A program made the translations under genes and the position numbers. Shown here one piece after another: positions 23,161 to 35,603 of a stretch of 64,000 nt of DNA (positions within the stretch are counted from its first letter, which is position 1; the number at the start of each line of letters is the position of its first letter). This DNA is from Malania oleifera (taxonomy: Eukaryota; Streptophyta; Magnoliopsida; Santalales; Ximeniaceae), in contig NC_080420.1 of assembly GCF_029873635.1 (NCBI RefSeq), positions 50,483,457 through 50,547,456 of the forward strand. Reading direction: 5' to 3'. The notes beneath the pieces were generated by a model. That model searched no databases, was not told the origin of the DNA, and worked only from the letters and a program-made list of their open reading frames with translations.

Positions 23161-24560
23161 TTATAGATGACTCTTACCAGTTCACCTATTAAATATTATG
23201 AATCCTTACCTCTTTTACTCTTTTTCTAGTGCAATCAGTTGAAATGGGGAGACTGGTTATGGTTAAGGGGTGCTGGTTGATAATAATAAGAAGTTTAAAA
23301 ACTTGTCTAATGACTCTTCTGATAGTGGTGACAAAGATAATACAATCTAAGGGGAGTTTTTGTTGATTGCACCAGTTTTGCACTCTTCATCCTCAACTTT
23401 ACCAGCCCCAACTCCTTCACCTACCGAAGCTCCAAGTTCTCCTTCCTCTACTCCATCTTCTTCCTATCCTTTTGAGATTTATGGTAATATTTCACCTATT
23501 TCCGCTCCCTTTATCTTTGATTTGGATAAAAAAAATGATTTTAGAAAATGTATTTATTCTTGTAATCCTCCTATAAGATATGTACATATAGGAAATTTTA
23601 TGTCTTATGAGTCTATTTCTCTTGAACATAGGTGTTTTCTAGCTACATTATTTGCTATTACAGTCCTTTCCAATTGGAGGAATGCTATGGTTGATCCAAG
23701 ATGGAAGGCAGCAATGCTTAAGGAAATGGGAGCTTTGATTAAGAACAAGACATGGGTGGTTGTCTATTTGCCTTTGGGAAAATAGCCGGTTAGGTGTTGA
23801 TGGATCTTTATAATAAAGCAAATACCCAAAGGAAAGGTAGAAAGGTACAAGGATCAATTGGTGGCCAAAGGGTATATGCAAACATATGGGATTGATTTTG
23901 AGGAGACATTCGTACCTATGGCAAAGCTTAAAACTATGTGTAATGTTGTTTCCTGTGCAATCAATCGTGGTTGGGATATTTTCAGCTTGAAGTCAAGAAT
24001 GCCTTTTTGCATGGAGATTTGTAGGAAGAAGTTTATATGGATATTCCACCTGGTTTTTCTAGCCCTTCTACTACTATCAAAGTGTGCAAGCTACGCCACT
24101 TTGTATGACTTGAAGCAATCTCCTAGGGCTTGGTTTGATAGTTTTAAATGAGTTATCCTTTCTATGAATTATTAATAGAGTAATGCTAATCATACTTTAT
24201 CCTTTCGACACAACAAGAGGAAGGTAGCTATCTTGATCTTGTATGGATATGATATTGTTATAACCGATGATGATTTCACTACGATCATATATTTGAAGGA
24301 GAGGCTGTCAAAAGAATTTAAAGTGAAGGACCTTGGAATATGCCATTATTTTTTTGGAATTGATGTCACTAAGTCTTCACAAGGTATTTTCTTATATATC
24401 CTAGAGGAAGTACATGTTAGATCTTCTAGCTGAGACTAGTATGTTGGATTGCCATCCTGTTGCTGCACCAATTGAACAAAATCATCGCATTATTGCTGAT
24501 GCTGGTACTCCACTTGATCATGAGCAGTACTAACATCTAGTAGGGACATTCGCAAGAAAA
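23161..24560 (+). pseudogene. Ty1/copia reverse transcriptase, truncated
   Basis: The linker frame at 23360-23785 ends in the RT start: NWRNAMVDPRWKAAMLKEMGAL and KNKTWVVVYLPLGK. Next come LVAKGYMQTYGIDFEETFVPMAKLKT (23858 on), a shifted LDVKNAFLHGD equivalent, and YDLKQSPRAWFD. The catalytic YVDD area reads ILYGYDIVITDDDF, so the motif is lost. RLSKEFKVKDLGICHYFFGIDVTKSSQGIFL is clear at 24297-24400. Recognisable sequence ends near 24560 (a QYQHLVGTF-like segment), where CACTA-like repeats begin; RNase H and the 3' LTR are absent. Confidence 0.85.
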
Positions 24561-24579
24561 TATCATAACCATTTTTTTT

Positions 24580-24925
24580 TGGGTAACAGTGATGAATCAT
24601 AAGTCTCACTAATAGTGGACCAGTAGTGACGGTTTTGATTCATCACTAATAGTAGGCTATTAGTGACAGATCAGATTCATCACTAATAATAGACTATTAG
24701 TGACAGTAAATAAAAAGCGTCACTAATATTCTTTACCTTTTATTACCACCAAAAATGCATTAGTAGTGATGGTTTTTAGAACCGTCACTAATAGTCTATT
24801 ATTAGAGATAGTTTACAAAAAGTGTCACTAATAGTCTTAACCTTTATTCCCCCCCCCCCCCCCCAATGCATTATTAGTGATAGTTTCGATCCGTCACTAG
24901 TAGTCTACTAAAAAATATATTATAA
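24580..24925. repeat. CACTA-like subterminal inverted repeat cluster
   Basis: About ten copies of TAGTGAC and its reverse complement GTCACTA alternate, e.g. ccagtagtgacggttttgattcatcactaatag and ttagtgacagtaaataaaaagcgtcactaata. Each pair forms a short hairpin. Such arrays are typical of the ends of CACTA (En/Spm) transposons. No transposase is nearby, and the precise ends and 3-bp duplication are not clear. A poly-C run lies at 24849-24864. The same motif recurs at 52883-53761. Confidence 0.55.
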
Positions 24926-25661
24926 GCGCATAACTAGTATTACAAAAATTATTCTAGTAGCTAATTTCTTATTTATGTTATGAAATGTGTCACCTTTGTG
25001 TGTGTATGTGTGTGTGTGTTTTTTTTAAAAATATTTTTTTCTCAGGAAACTGACCACTTTTATATTGTATGTTTTCTATTTTTTATGTATAATAATTTAT
25101 CCTTTTTAAATTTAACTTAATATTATATTTAAAAATACATAAATTTAAATTTTGAAATTCATATTACCAAACACTATCTAACTTATTTAAATTTAAATAG
25201 TACAAACATGCATGTGTGAAAATGGGCCTCATGGGAGAGACCATTTTGTGGGCTTAGAAGTATTTGTTGATAGAACATGGCCGACCTACAAGCCATGTTT
25301 CTATCAAAATCTAAGAGAGCAACGTGTCTATTAAAAAGTTTTGGGTCTCGGCCTAGAGAGACCTATTCAAAATCAAAAAATAATGAACCCAGCCAAATCA
25401 ATCCCAAGGGATCTCTACAAGAAAACGTAAGTTTGGCCTTTAGACGAGCCATGACCAATTAGTAGGGCAGCAAATGACTTAAGCCACTCGCCAGTTTTTC
25501 GATTTGATAATGATTCGCTTAATTTTATTTATCAAATTAAACGAGTGAAACATGAATTCAAATTTCAAGGTCATTAATTAAATGAGCTGAGTTTGAGTTA
25601 CTTCATACTCGACTTATTAGGCTCATAGGCCAACTTGTTTGTCAGTTTGTTTGCATACTCG
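24926..25661. other. AT-rich unassigned sequence
   Basis: No coding signal. It contains a short TG repeat (25000-25019), a strong hairpin at 25268-25306, and at about 25470-25661 repeated motifs such as 'actcgacttattaggctcat' related to those at 26040-26111 on the other side of the plastid insertion. Confidence 0.4.
25268..25306. repeat. Perfect-stem hairpin with one bulge
   Basis: TGATAGAACATGGC (25268-25281) pairs with GCCATGTTTCTATCA (25292-25306) apart from one extra T, with a loop of ten bases. No terminator or gene context. Confidence 0.6.
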
Positions 25662-25763
25662 TTTTCCCATTACTTAGAAAAAGTGAGCTACCAGTTCAGG
25701 TACAAGATACTATCATTACTTCCTAGACAACTAGACATCCAACCAGTAATCAAAATGACCCAA

Positions 25764-25802
25764 TTGCAAGAGTGGAGCTCTACCAACTGAGCTATAACCC
25801 CC
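25764..25802 (-). pseudogene. Plastid trnA-UGC 5' exon fragment
   Basis: The minus strand reads GGGGTTATAGCTCAGTTGG followed by TAGAGCTCCACTCTTGCAA: acceptor 5' strand, D arm and anticodon TGC. Compared with the plastid gene, the acceptor GATAT is changed to GTTAT and GCTCCGCTC to GCTCCACTC. Only the 5' exon and the start of its group II intron are present. Confidence 0.9.
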
Positions 25803-25866
25803 TCGAGCCAATTCAGGCTTGCATGAAGGAGCCAAATTCTTCTTCTATTCTTTTCCTTAGCGCAGA

Positions 25867-25901
25867 TGGGCCATCCTGGACTTGAACCACAAACCTCCCT
25901 T
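25867..25901 (-). pseudogene. Plastid trnI-GAU 3' exon fragment
   Basis: The minus strand ends in GGTTCAAGTCCAGGATGGCCCA, the T arm and acceptor 3' strand of plastid trnI-GAU. The preceding AAGGGAGGTTTGT corresponds to GGGCGAGGTCTCT with several changes. The 5' exon with the anticodon is absent. Confidence 0.85.
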
Positions 25902-26025
25902 ATGAAGTAAATCATCACACCTATGGTTCAACCAATTGAGAGAGAATCAATAGATTCCTTTTCGAAAGCTATTCATCCTTCCCGCATGCAACATATACAA
26001 CTCTCCTTGTACTGTGCTCTCTAAG

Positions 26026-26111
26026 TTACTAATTTGTTAGTAACGTGTGAACTTACTTGATATTAGGCTTGTGAACTAGTTTGGTATTAGGCTCATGAAC
26101 AAACTCGATAT
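26026..26111. repeat. Flanking repeat split by the plastid insertion
   Basis: Contains tattaggcttgtgaact and tattaggctcatgaac units resembling those at about 25590-25640 (cttattaggctcatagg). This suggests that the plastid DNA entered one repeat element. I do not recognise the family. Confidence 0.35.
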
Positions 26112-26915
26112 TGACAAGAATTGTGTGATCCCAAGAGGGGGGTGGAATGGGTTTTAAGAATTTTTTGGCTAAATTAAATTTATGTCAATTCACTACAAAT
26201 CATATCCCATTAAAAAATAAGCGTGTATGTAAAATGATTAAATAGTAAATACAAACATACACGTGTGGAACATATTCCATTTAAATTAAGAGCGTGTATG
26301 CAAAACTATTAACACAATAAATGAACATGTATACACGTATGAAAATAAAGTGCAAAAATATAAACAAGATAGAGAGACACACACACACACACAAAAGATT
26401 TTAACGAGGTTCAGCCAATCCTGCCTATGTCCTCACCTTGGGCAAAACTCCCCCAACAATTTAATTAACCTTGCTCACTTAATCAAGTGGAGCAAAAACC
26501 ATTTACATACTCCTTACAGGGTAAAGCCCCCTAGCTCACTTACTGGGCGGAGCCAAACTGTTTCTCTTTATAGGTCGAAATCTTCCTAGCTCACTTAACC
26601 AAGCGGAGCCAAACCGGTACAAAGATATGAAAATAATTTTTCATACAAATAAAGTGGTTGTCAAATAATAAGGGATGTACAAATTGAAGATCTAAATGCA
26701 CTCTTATATGATTTAAACATGAAGCTCAGTAGAGCATGAGTTTTCTCTCAAAAATATTTTGCAAGTAAAATAATGAGAGTATGAAAAAATGAATTTTCTT
26801 TTCAAATAACCTTTTTTAATTCAAATACGAATAGGCTTTTGAGCAAGATATATGAAAGTTAATATATGCTCTAGCCATTATCAAGATGCTTCTCAAGCAC
26901 AAAAATATATATCAA

Positions 26916-26918
<3 letters not shown>

Positions 26919-26947
<29 letters not shown>
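26919..26947. repeat. (TA)n microsatellite
   Basis: About 14 TA units, followed by further TA-rich sequence to 26957. Confidence 0.9.
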
Positions 26948-26957
<10 letters not shown>

Positions 26958-27135
26958 CTCAAAGCAATCTTGAACATACCTCCTTTGAATAACCCATATA
27001 TTTTCTCCCAAAAAATATTCAAGGATAAGAATGGCAGAACCTAGGGTTTTTCTATCAAACTGATTAACCTTTATAAAATAAAAGGAGAAGCCTCTCAAGC
27101 AAGTATATATGTAGTTGATATATGCTCAAGGCTCT

Positions 27136-30100
27136 TGAAATTAGGAATAGCTTCCCAAGAGCGGGGGTGAATTGGCTTTTTAAAAATTTCTTTTTAAAGT
27201 CCCTAACTTCTTTTAATATTTAACCAATTCTTTGACTTGTTTATCTATTTTGTCAATCAAACAAAAACTTGATTTCTTTTGAACAATCAATCAAAAACAC
27301 AATTAAACACAATTAAACATTCAATCTTCAACCACACTTTGAAAGTAAAAACAATCAAATAATTAACCACCATTTCCAAACCAACACAACCACAATTTAT
27401 TTACCAAATATAAGTTCACTGCAGCACTATTAGATTGATGAAATCATTCAAGATTTAAGACTCTTGGAATATAAAACAAATCTTTATACCATCCAATCAC
27501 AATCAATATAATATATGTAACTTTCAGCTTTTGATGCTTTCAACCCTGTGGTGAATATTAGTTTTGAACAAAGCCCTGTATATATAAAATTGCTTCTTCA
27601 ATGTGATGTTCAATATAAAATCCAATTACTCTTTCCAAACTTCAGAATTCAAATAAACTCTTAAGTTAATTTATCTTTGGGATGTTTAGCCAAGTAACGT
27701 AGTCCCGTATGGTTTCCGCAAAGAATGGTTCAACCAACGTACTCCATTTTGGTTTCTGCAACCCAAATCAAAATCAAACTTTAAGGTTTACTTGATTTCC
27801 AAATATATGTAGTTTATATGATTTTAAATTTAAACCATCCACGCAATTTAAATATGTACTGAAAATAAAGAACAAGGAAAGAAAGAGTGAGACAGAGATT
27901 TTTACGAGGTTCGGCTTATACCTAGGCTACGTCCTCACCTTTGGCAAGCCATCAAAGGATTCACTAAACCTATTCCTTTAACGGGTGGAACAATACCTTT
28001 ACAACACTCCTTGGTCAAGGCTAAAGTCCTCCTTCTCCAAACGATATCCCCTCATCCGGTCACTCCTTAACTAGGCTAGAGCCCGCCTCTCTAAGTAATA
28101 TCCTCTTGCTTAGCCAACGATCCAAACAACCCTTGGAATCGGTAATCTACAAGATACAAATCAAATACTTGTGTACAAGAACTTGCTCACACAAAGAGCT
28201 GATTAGTACAACAATTTAGAACTAATATACTTCAAATTTAAAATATCAAAAGAATGAAGTAAGAAGCTCAATATAAATATCACCAGTTTACTTCTCTTTG
28301 ATGAGGATCAAGAACTTAAATCAGATACTTCAGAGAAGTTGTAAAAGCTCAGAGATTTCTTAGAAATTTTGCAGCAATTCAGAGCTTTAAAACAAATAGC
28401 AAGAAGCTTTGAGTGAAAGAGATCTTGAAAGAATTTTTCAATGCTTGGTGTGTTTTGATTCTTCATAAACTATGTATATATAGGCTTCAAAAACACTTTC
28501 ATTCGTACTCCCCAAGTTTACTTGGAGTGCCCCCAAAGTTTCCAAAAATATTAAGGCGCAAGTCAATTAGATTTGAAAAAGAGAAGTGTCAGCTTTACCA
28601 TGATCCCAAGAGGGGGGGTGAATTGGTATTTTTAAAATTCTATCCCCTAGTTGTTCCTCCTAACAGCCAGTATATTCACAACCCTATAGTCAATCTAGTG
28701 CAAGTAATATCAGAAGTTAATTAAAGCAGTTTAATCAATTACACAAGCACTAGAAAGCAATAAAGAGAAGGGTGACACACAGATATGTTATCGAGGTTTG
28801 GCCAGCTACCTACATCCCTGCCTTGGCTAACCAGCACAAGGATTATCACAATAACTTGCTCACTTAAATGGGTGGAGCGGCACCTATAAAAATCACGTCA
28901 AATTAACATAGGGTTGACCTCAACCTTTACACCAATCCTTACCGGGTTGGATTACCGCCCCCTCAGGCCACGCCTGGAATCTCTCAGATATGCAATCAAA
29001 TGGTACAATATAGGGGTGCTTTCACGTAAAGCAAATTTGTATCACAGAAGCGCACAATCACAAACACCATAGATGATTTAAAATGTAAGCTCAGTGTGGT
29101 CTAGATAGTTTAACTCTCAAAGGTATGTTCTATCAGTGTAGTACGTACGTAAGAGTATCAACAAGCAATCTTTGTATTTCAATATGTTCTCAATCGAGGT
29201 GCTCAAACAAAGATATCATGCAAGATTCAAATATCCCAAATAGAAGAATATGTCAATCACGTGAATAGTGTATATGCTTGGTTTGCAAGATATATGTAAT
29301 CTTTGTATTTCAGCAAATGATATAGACTTGAATGAATATTGCCACAAAGATTAATATAACACATAAATATCTTTTCACAAATATATCAATATGAATATCA
29401 CAAGATATTTGAGTACGTTTGAAAATATTTTTGCAAGCCAAAAACAAATACAAACTTCCTAAGTTATTGCAATGAGAATGCAACACTCAGAAGTTTAACA
29501 AGTCTTCTTAGGATAGGCTTATTAGAAAAGCCTCCTAAGAATACTTAGGTTGTGCTCTCGTAAGAAAATCGATTCAAAGCACTTCAAACAATGAGAGCAG
29601 ACCTCTAAACAATAACACTCAATACACTTACAAATGATACAGAAGGATAAAGAAGGTAAGTTTGAGTGGATTTTACAAGAGTATGAGAAGTAGGATGTAT
29701 TTAGCTTGGGAGAGAATTTTTGAGTATGTTTTCTAATTGATGCTTAATTTTTCCAAATGAAAGGGTATATATAGACACCCTATGATTTTTAACCGTTGGG
29801 GACTTATTAGGAATTGTTGGAAAAGTTTAATGACATTTAAATCATTTTAACCCTGTTTAAAAATATTTAACTCACAGTAAAAATCAGGGCAACCAGAGAG
29901 GTCCAGTCCACCAAAAATGTTTCGGTCGACCAAGTCTCATATGGTTTGGTCGACCAGGGTAATATTGAACTGAGTGGTCGGTCGACCAGGAGAGGGCGAT
30001 TTCTCAATTTTTTGAGGTTCAGTCGAGCAGGCCACTTTGAACTGGTTGGTATAGTCGACCAAACCGCTGGGATTTCTCCCGAGGACCCTCGGTCAACTAG

Positions 30101-31346
30101 GTAGTTGGTGTACAAAAATGGCTCGGTCGACCAGATGGTCAAAATGTTGCCCCATGGATGTTTCGATCGATCAGGAGTTTTTTATCTACCTAGTTCGGTC
30201 GACCAAGGCCTTGGTCAACTATTGACCCAGGCCTGGTTCGGTTGACCAGGGCAGAATGAACTACCTGATTCGGTCGACCGAAAGTGCACCAAGTGTGCAT
30301 TTCAGTCCCGTTTTGAGACACTCGAATCCTAATGGAGTGCCTAACAAACATATGTGCAAATGTGTGTGTCCTAGGGTCATTTATATCCAAAATTAAGACA
30401 CCGAAAAAGTCCGGTGTCAGTCGACCGAAGGGTAAACCCTAAGGTCATTCTAAGGTCATTTTGCATTATGATTTGGTTTGAGCTTACAAAATAAACCATA
30501 CATGTGTTGTGTGTGCTTATTACAAACCAAATGTCCTAATTACTATTACAGACCAAATAGACATAAAATGCATTACAAAAGGAGATTTGGTCTTCAAATT
30601 CACTTTCTCTTTGTGTCGTCAGTGTATTTGCTAATGTAGACCTGCACAATAACTAGATATTCATTAAATACAGGAGTATTTGTCATTATCAAAACCGGGC
30701 ATGACCTATAGGGTCAACAAGGAAGTTTGAAAAATCTACTCGTTGCTGTACTTCGGTTGCCTGAAGTGCAACCTTAGTAGCCTGAAGTACGTTTAGGAGC
30801 TTGAAGACATAGGGTCAAGCGCCTGAAGATACACTGCCTGTTTGATTTTTTTCAGTAAAAATTTTCGGTTGCCTGAGGATTTAATCTTAGTCGCCTGGAC
30901 AGTACAAAATCACTTTCCTTCTTTTTCAAAGATATTTGGTTTCTTTGCTTTCTTACTTTTGAAAAATATTTTTCGGGGTTTTAAAATAAAGTTTCTAAGT
31001 CCATTGTTATCCCCTAATGAGCTTCATTTCATTCACAATGACATTTTTAACTTTGAAGTACTTACATGAAGATTTCCTAACAATATGAACATTTCTTGTT
31101 CCTTGAAACTTCATGATCCTCTTGAAGCTTTAGGTTCATTTCTTCTCCAGATGTCTTTGTGCTTCTTGGTTTGACCATTTCATGACAAAACATACACATT
31201 TAAGCTTGTTGGTGATCTTCCGAAGCTTTGTTGAGTTTGGCTTTTTCAGATTCCTGAAAATATCATTACTTGAACACATAATGTCATTAACCTTTTCTTC
31301 ATTTGTTATCATCAAAACAAGAGGTGAAAGCCTTGTTAGGCCAACA
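27136..31346 (-). mobile_element. SIRE-type solo LTR (interrupted)
   Basis: Starts TGAAATTAGGAATAGC and ends CTTGTTAGGCCAACA, the same end sequences as 2360-4192 and 7097-8885, so it is the same LTR family. Own length is about 2.08 kb once 28587-30719 is removed. It carries the TTTTTACGAGGTTCGGC...CTACGTCC block at 27898-27935 and a GGTTGCCTGAAG-like palindrome array at 30745-30900. Flanks are GCTCT and ATTCT (3 of 5), too diverged to prove the target duplication. Confidence 0.8.
28587..30719 (-). mobile_element. SIRE-type solo LTR inside another LTR
   Basis: Starts TGTCAGCTTTACCATGATCCC and ends CTATAGGGTCAACA; this is the reverse orientation of the family at 17160-19260 and 32750-34999. 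Length 2133 bp. It contains the palindrome array at 29895-30430 (GGTCGACCA and variants), the minus-strand TATA area near 29765 (ggtatatatagacacc) and the TTATCGAGG...CCTACATCC block near 28790-28815. Flanks are AGAAG and AGGAAG, an imperfect duplication. The host LTR continues on both sides. Confidence 0.85.
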
Positions 31347-32465
31347 ATTCTTGTATAACCTAAAGAAATTCTCCAAAAAACATATTTCAAGATAGGAGTA
31401 GGAGAATATTAGGGCTTTCTTCAAAACGATTGACCTTTGCAAAAAAAAAAATGCAAGAAAGCATTCAAGCAAAATGTATGAACATGAATATTAGCTCAAG
31501 CCTTCAAGACATTTTTCAAAAGAAATTTCTCCAAAAAGAATTTACAAAAGAAGAGGAAAGGAGAAATTTTAATCTTTGAAAATATATCACAAATAAAAAA
31601 AGAAGGCTATCAACCAATATATATGTATGATATATGCTCAAGCCTCTTCACATAAAACCCCCAAGAATATTTTCTCCTAAAATGATTTTCAAATAAAAGA
31701 AGAGTAGGAGAAAAATGAGATTCAAAGAACAAATGGGGTATAGAAATGGGAGAGAATCAAAGAATGATCTAAAACATTTTTAATGTGATTTTCTAACATT
31801 TTTCAAGTGTTTTAGCTTGTATTTATAGGACAAACATCCAATATAGCCGTTATATGGCCGTTGGGGGGTTAAAATAATATTATATTTCAAAAAATAGCCA
31901 TTTTTCGGTCGTTGGGGAACTTTCCCGAGAGGTCCAATCGACTGGGGTTAAGCTCTGATCGGCTAGGGTCAAACCTCGGTTAGCTAGGGCCAAGCTTCGG
32001 TTGGCTAGGGCTTCAAATACACAAGGTCTGGTCGGCTGGACTTGGGTTTTCTACATGGACACCTTTCATATTTTTAGACATAACGTTTTCAATACAACTC
32101 CAAATTTGATGTTCTTGGTATCAACAGAAATCAAAAATAAAATCCCACAACTTTCATGTTGAGCACGTTTTAGGATAAAAAGTGATTGATTGAGAAATTT
32201 GCTCATCAATGAGGCAGAAGAAACAAGAATGAAATTTTCTGCTACGAACACCTTTCAGTAATTTGGGCATTACTTTTTCTAGAAAACTCCAAATGGGGCT
32301 TTTTTAGTATCAAAAGAAGTCTAAGAGAAAATGCCATATATTTCATGATGAACGTACTTTAAGATGAGAATGAATTGATTGAGAAAATTGTTCATTTCTA
32401 CTATCTAATTGACTAGGGCTTAATAGTTAGTCAACCGAGGCCTTTGAAAAAAATATAGTTTTGCC

Positions 32466-35400
32466 CATGGTTTTAAATAAAGGCCGCGACCATTCCATAA
32501 CACTGTTACGTAATGGTTTTTTGGGTTACCAATACAATTACACACCGCAAAATCACTGGGAAAAATCACAGTCATAGCGGCTGTTACGGGCTGCAGCTGT
32601 TAAGTAACTGCTGCAGGACTGTTACACCAAAAAATTATTTTATTTTTACTTTTCCTTCTCACTTTTTCCCTCTCTTTCATATATAATTCTCACAATACCA
32701 AGTGGCAAGAGGGGCAAAAGAATATAATGAGGAAGACAGTGATACAAAATGTTGACCTTATAGGTCACGCCCGATTTTGATTATGACAAATACTCATAAT
32801 ATCTAATGGGTGTTTGAAGTTTTGTACAGGAACTAAAATTGTCAAGATCGATATAGGCACAAAGCAAGTAAAGCCGGAAGACCAATCATTGTTTTCAATT
32901 GTAATATGTTCATTTGTAGAATTGGTCTGTGATAGTAATTAAGGTCCTTGGTTTGTAATAAGCTCACACACATCACATGCATGATAATACTTAAGCTCAA
33001 ACCAACCATAATGCAAAATGATCTTAGAATGACCTTCGGTCAACCGACACCGGATTCTTTCGATGTCTTTATTTTGGACAAAAATGAACCTAGGACACAC
33101 ACCATTGCACCTATGATTGTTAGGCACTTGAATAGGATTTGTGTGTTTCAAAACAGGACCGAAATGCACACATTGTGCACTTTCGATCGACCGGCCAAAG
33201 CAGTTCATTCTACTCTGGTCAACCGAAACAGGCTTGAGTCAATAGTTGACCAAGGTCCTGGTCGACCGAACCAGTATAGTTCAAAACCTCTCGATCAATC
33301 GAAACCCCCTGCGGTCAACAAATTTTCTAGTCAACCGAGCCAAAAATGAATACCAACTACCTGGTCGATCAAGGGTCCTCGGGAGAAATCCCAACTTTCT
33401 GGTCGACCGAACAATTTAGTTCAAAATGTCTTGGTTGACTGAATCTCGGTAAATTGGAAAATCACCCTTAAGACAAGCACTTTCGGTCGATCGAGTCTTC
33501 AGTTCAAAGGTGTCCTGGTCAACCGATTCATATGAACTCTGGTCGACCGAAATAGTTCCGATCAACCAGACCTCTCGGGTTGCCTTGATTTTTATAGAGG
33601 TTAAACATTTTTTAAACAGGTTAAAATATTTGAAATGTCATTAAACTTTCCTAATATTGCCCAATAGGTCACCAACGACTATAATTCTTCCATTCTCTAT
33701 AAATAGCCCATCATTTGCAAAGATTAGTAATGGATTAGCAATCTTGATTAGGAGAAATCCCAAAACCTATAATACTTATTTTTTAACCTCTTACACTTAT
33801 TCTTACCTGATCTTACTACTCAAACTTCTTTGTGAGTGTGTTTAAGTGTGGCTGTTCTGTAGGTTTGCTCTCCTTGATCTACTTGATTGATATTACTTTT
33901 ATTGAAAGCAAAACCTTAAGGATTCTTAGGGGACTTTGTTAATAAGTCTATCCTAAGGAGACTTTGTCAGATCTTCTAAGATTGTACTTCCATTGCAACA
34001 TCTTGAGAAGATTGTATTTGTTTTTGTTTACAAAATCCTTTTAAAATCATTTTCAAATATCTAGTATGCTTTATATTGAAAAATATATTTGAAGAGATAT
34101 TTGTTTATGAGATAGTGATCTTTGTTACAATATTCATTCACTCATATATTATTTGCTGAATACAAAAATTACACATCTTTTGCAAACCAAGCATATACAT
34201 TATTTGATATTTACATGCTTGAGACATCCTGCTGATTGAAATATTTGAGACTTGATATCTTTGTGTGAGCTATTAGATTGAACACATATTGTGATACAAA
34301 GATAATACTAGTTGACACTCTCACGTACTCATTACACTGATAGAAAATATTTTGAGTGTTGAAATATTGGACCACACTGAGCTTACACATTAAATCATAT
34401 TGTGGTGTATGTAATTGTGCGTATTTGGGTACATATCTGCTTTACACAAAAGTACAATCACTGTACCATTTGATTGTAATACACATCTGTTGTATTTCAA
34501 GGCACGGACCTGAAGAGGGAGACTAGCCCTGGAATAGTTCCGGATTGGCTTAGACCCGGTTAGGAAAGTTAGGTGTGTCATCCTGTTGAGGCATGTAGGT
34601 TGAGGTCAGCCCCACTAGTTGACCTAATTAAGGTTGAGGTCAGCCCTATGCTAATTGACTTGGTTTGTAATTGGCCGCTCCACCCTTAAGTGAGCCTTTA
34701 GTGGAATCCTTGGGCTTGCGAGTTAGAGGAGGGGACGTAGGCACAGTTGGTCGAATCCCGATAACATATCGTATGTTTGTTTATATTTCCACACTTTATA
34801 TTTACTGCACGTGTATGTTATTATTTGAAAGATGCGCTTGACTTAAATTTTCGTATATTATATTTATCGGTGTATTTGGAACAACATAGAAAAACCCTAG
34901 GTTGTAATATTCTACTAACATCTAGTTCAACCTAGGAGAAAAGTTTAAAATTCCAATTCAACCCCCCCCCCCTCTCTTGGGAACACACCAATTCTAACAC
35001 AAAATTTACTTTTTCTTTAAATACTAACAATAGATGCATTAATTAACAATTTGAAAATACTAACTTGTTAGGAAAATATTTTGTTTTGATAATATTAGTA
35101 ATGTGATATTTATGTTCTATATTTTTCAATTTCAACCTTCTTTATTTTCTAGTTATTTTATATTTGTATTATTCGTATGTCTTATGTGTCTAATAGATTA
35201 ATGGAGTGAATAATGTCTTTTTTTTTATTAATAAATTTAGAACACATAAGAATTTATCATAGATAAGAACAATGAGAAGTATAAATACGCGCATGCACAC
35301 GCACACGCACACACACACACATAATTTTTCTATCAATGGTGGTTTAAAACAAATGTAAACTTGTCGCCCTTACCAAATAACCTAGTTACACGAACTAAAG

Positions 35401-35603
35401 GAACCAAAATACACAAACTCTTTTTAAGAAAGGCTAAAAACTTAAAACATGCAAGTACACTAATATGCACAAGGTTGTGCATGCTTTAAAAAAATTCACC
35501 GCTGTTACACCCGCTTCCCATTGTGTAGCATGCACTACTCTCGCTTTCCATTACACCCATTACCGTTACGTTACGTTACCTGCTACAATAATTTAAAACC
35601 ATC
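32466..35603. mobile_element. hAT-like non-autonomous element with 8-bp target duplication
   Basis: GTTTTGCC flanks it on both sides (32458-32465 and 35604-35611), an 8-bp duplication as in hAT transposons. Terminal inverted repeats share ATGGTTTTAAAT (left at 32467, right as ATTTAAAACCAT ending 35602); both subterminal regions are rich in GTTACGTAA-like palindromes and in 'gctgttac' motifs. Without the nested solo LTR (32750-34999) and its duplicated bases, it is about 0.88 kb. No transposase remnant, so it must have been moved by a relative. Assignment to hAT rests on the duplication length and terminal organisation. Confidence 0.7.
32750..34999 (+). mobile_element. SIRE-type solo LTR with perfect target duplication
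   Basis: Starts TGTTGACCTTATAGG, ends GGGAACACACCAATTCTAACA, 2250 bp; CAAAA lies on both sides (32745-32749 and 35000-35004). Palindrome array at 33040-33580, TATA box near 33698 (TATAAATA), GGGGACGTAGGC...CGAATCCCGATAACA block at 34731-34765, C-tract at 34962-34971. It is nested in the hAT-like element. The segment at about 34500-34660 duplicates a 'gttgaggtcagcc' motif two to three times. Confidence 0.95.

Larger units (their letters stand above)
25662..26025 (-). other. Nuclear plastid DNA insertion (trnI-trnA region of the rRNA operon)
   Basis: The minus strand follows, over about 364 bp, the plastid inverted-repeat sequence as I know it: last part of the trnI-GAU intron, trnI 3' exon, trnI-trnA spacer (with tctattcttttcc in plus orientation), trnA-UGC 5' exon, and the start of the trnA intron. 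Differences from the usual plastid sequence are mostly C to T or G to A, as expected for old nuclear copies decaying by deamination. It sits inside a motif-rich sequence found on both sides. The tRNA pieces are not functional genes. Confidence 0.9.

Noticed and set aside
25764..25901. Functional tRNA genes for Ala and Ile
   Set aside because: Only one exon of each intron-containing plastid tRNA gene is present, with mutations in the stems. These are fragments in a nuclear plastid insertion.
25688..25918. 76-codon open frame on the minus strand
   Set aside because: It runs through plastid tRNA exons and spacer and is not a protein gene.
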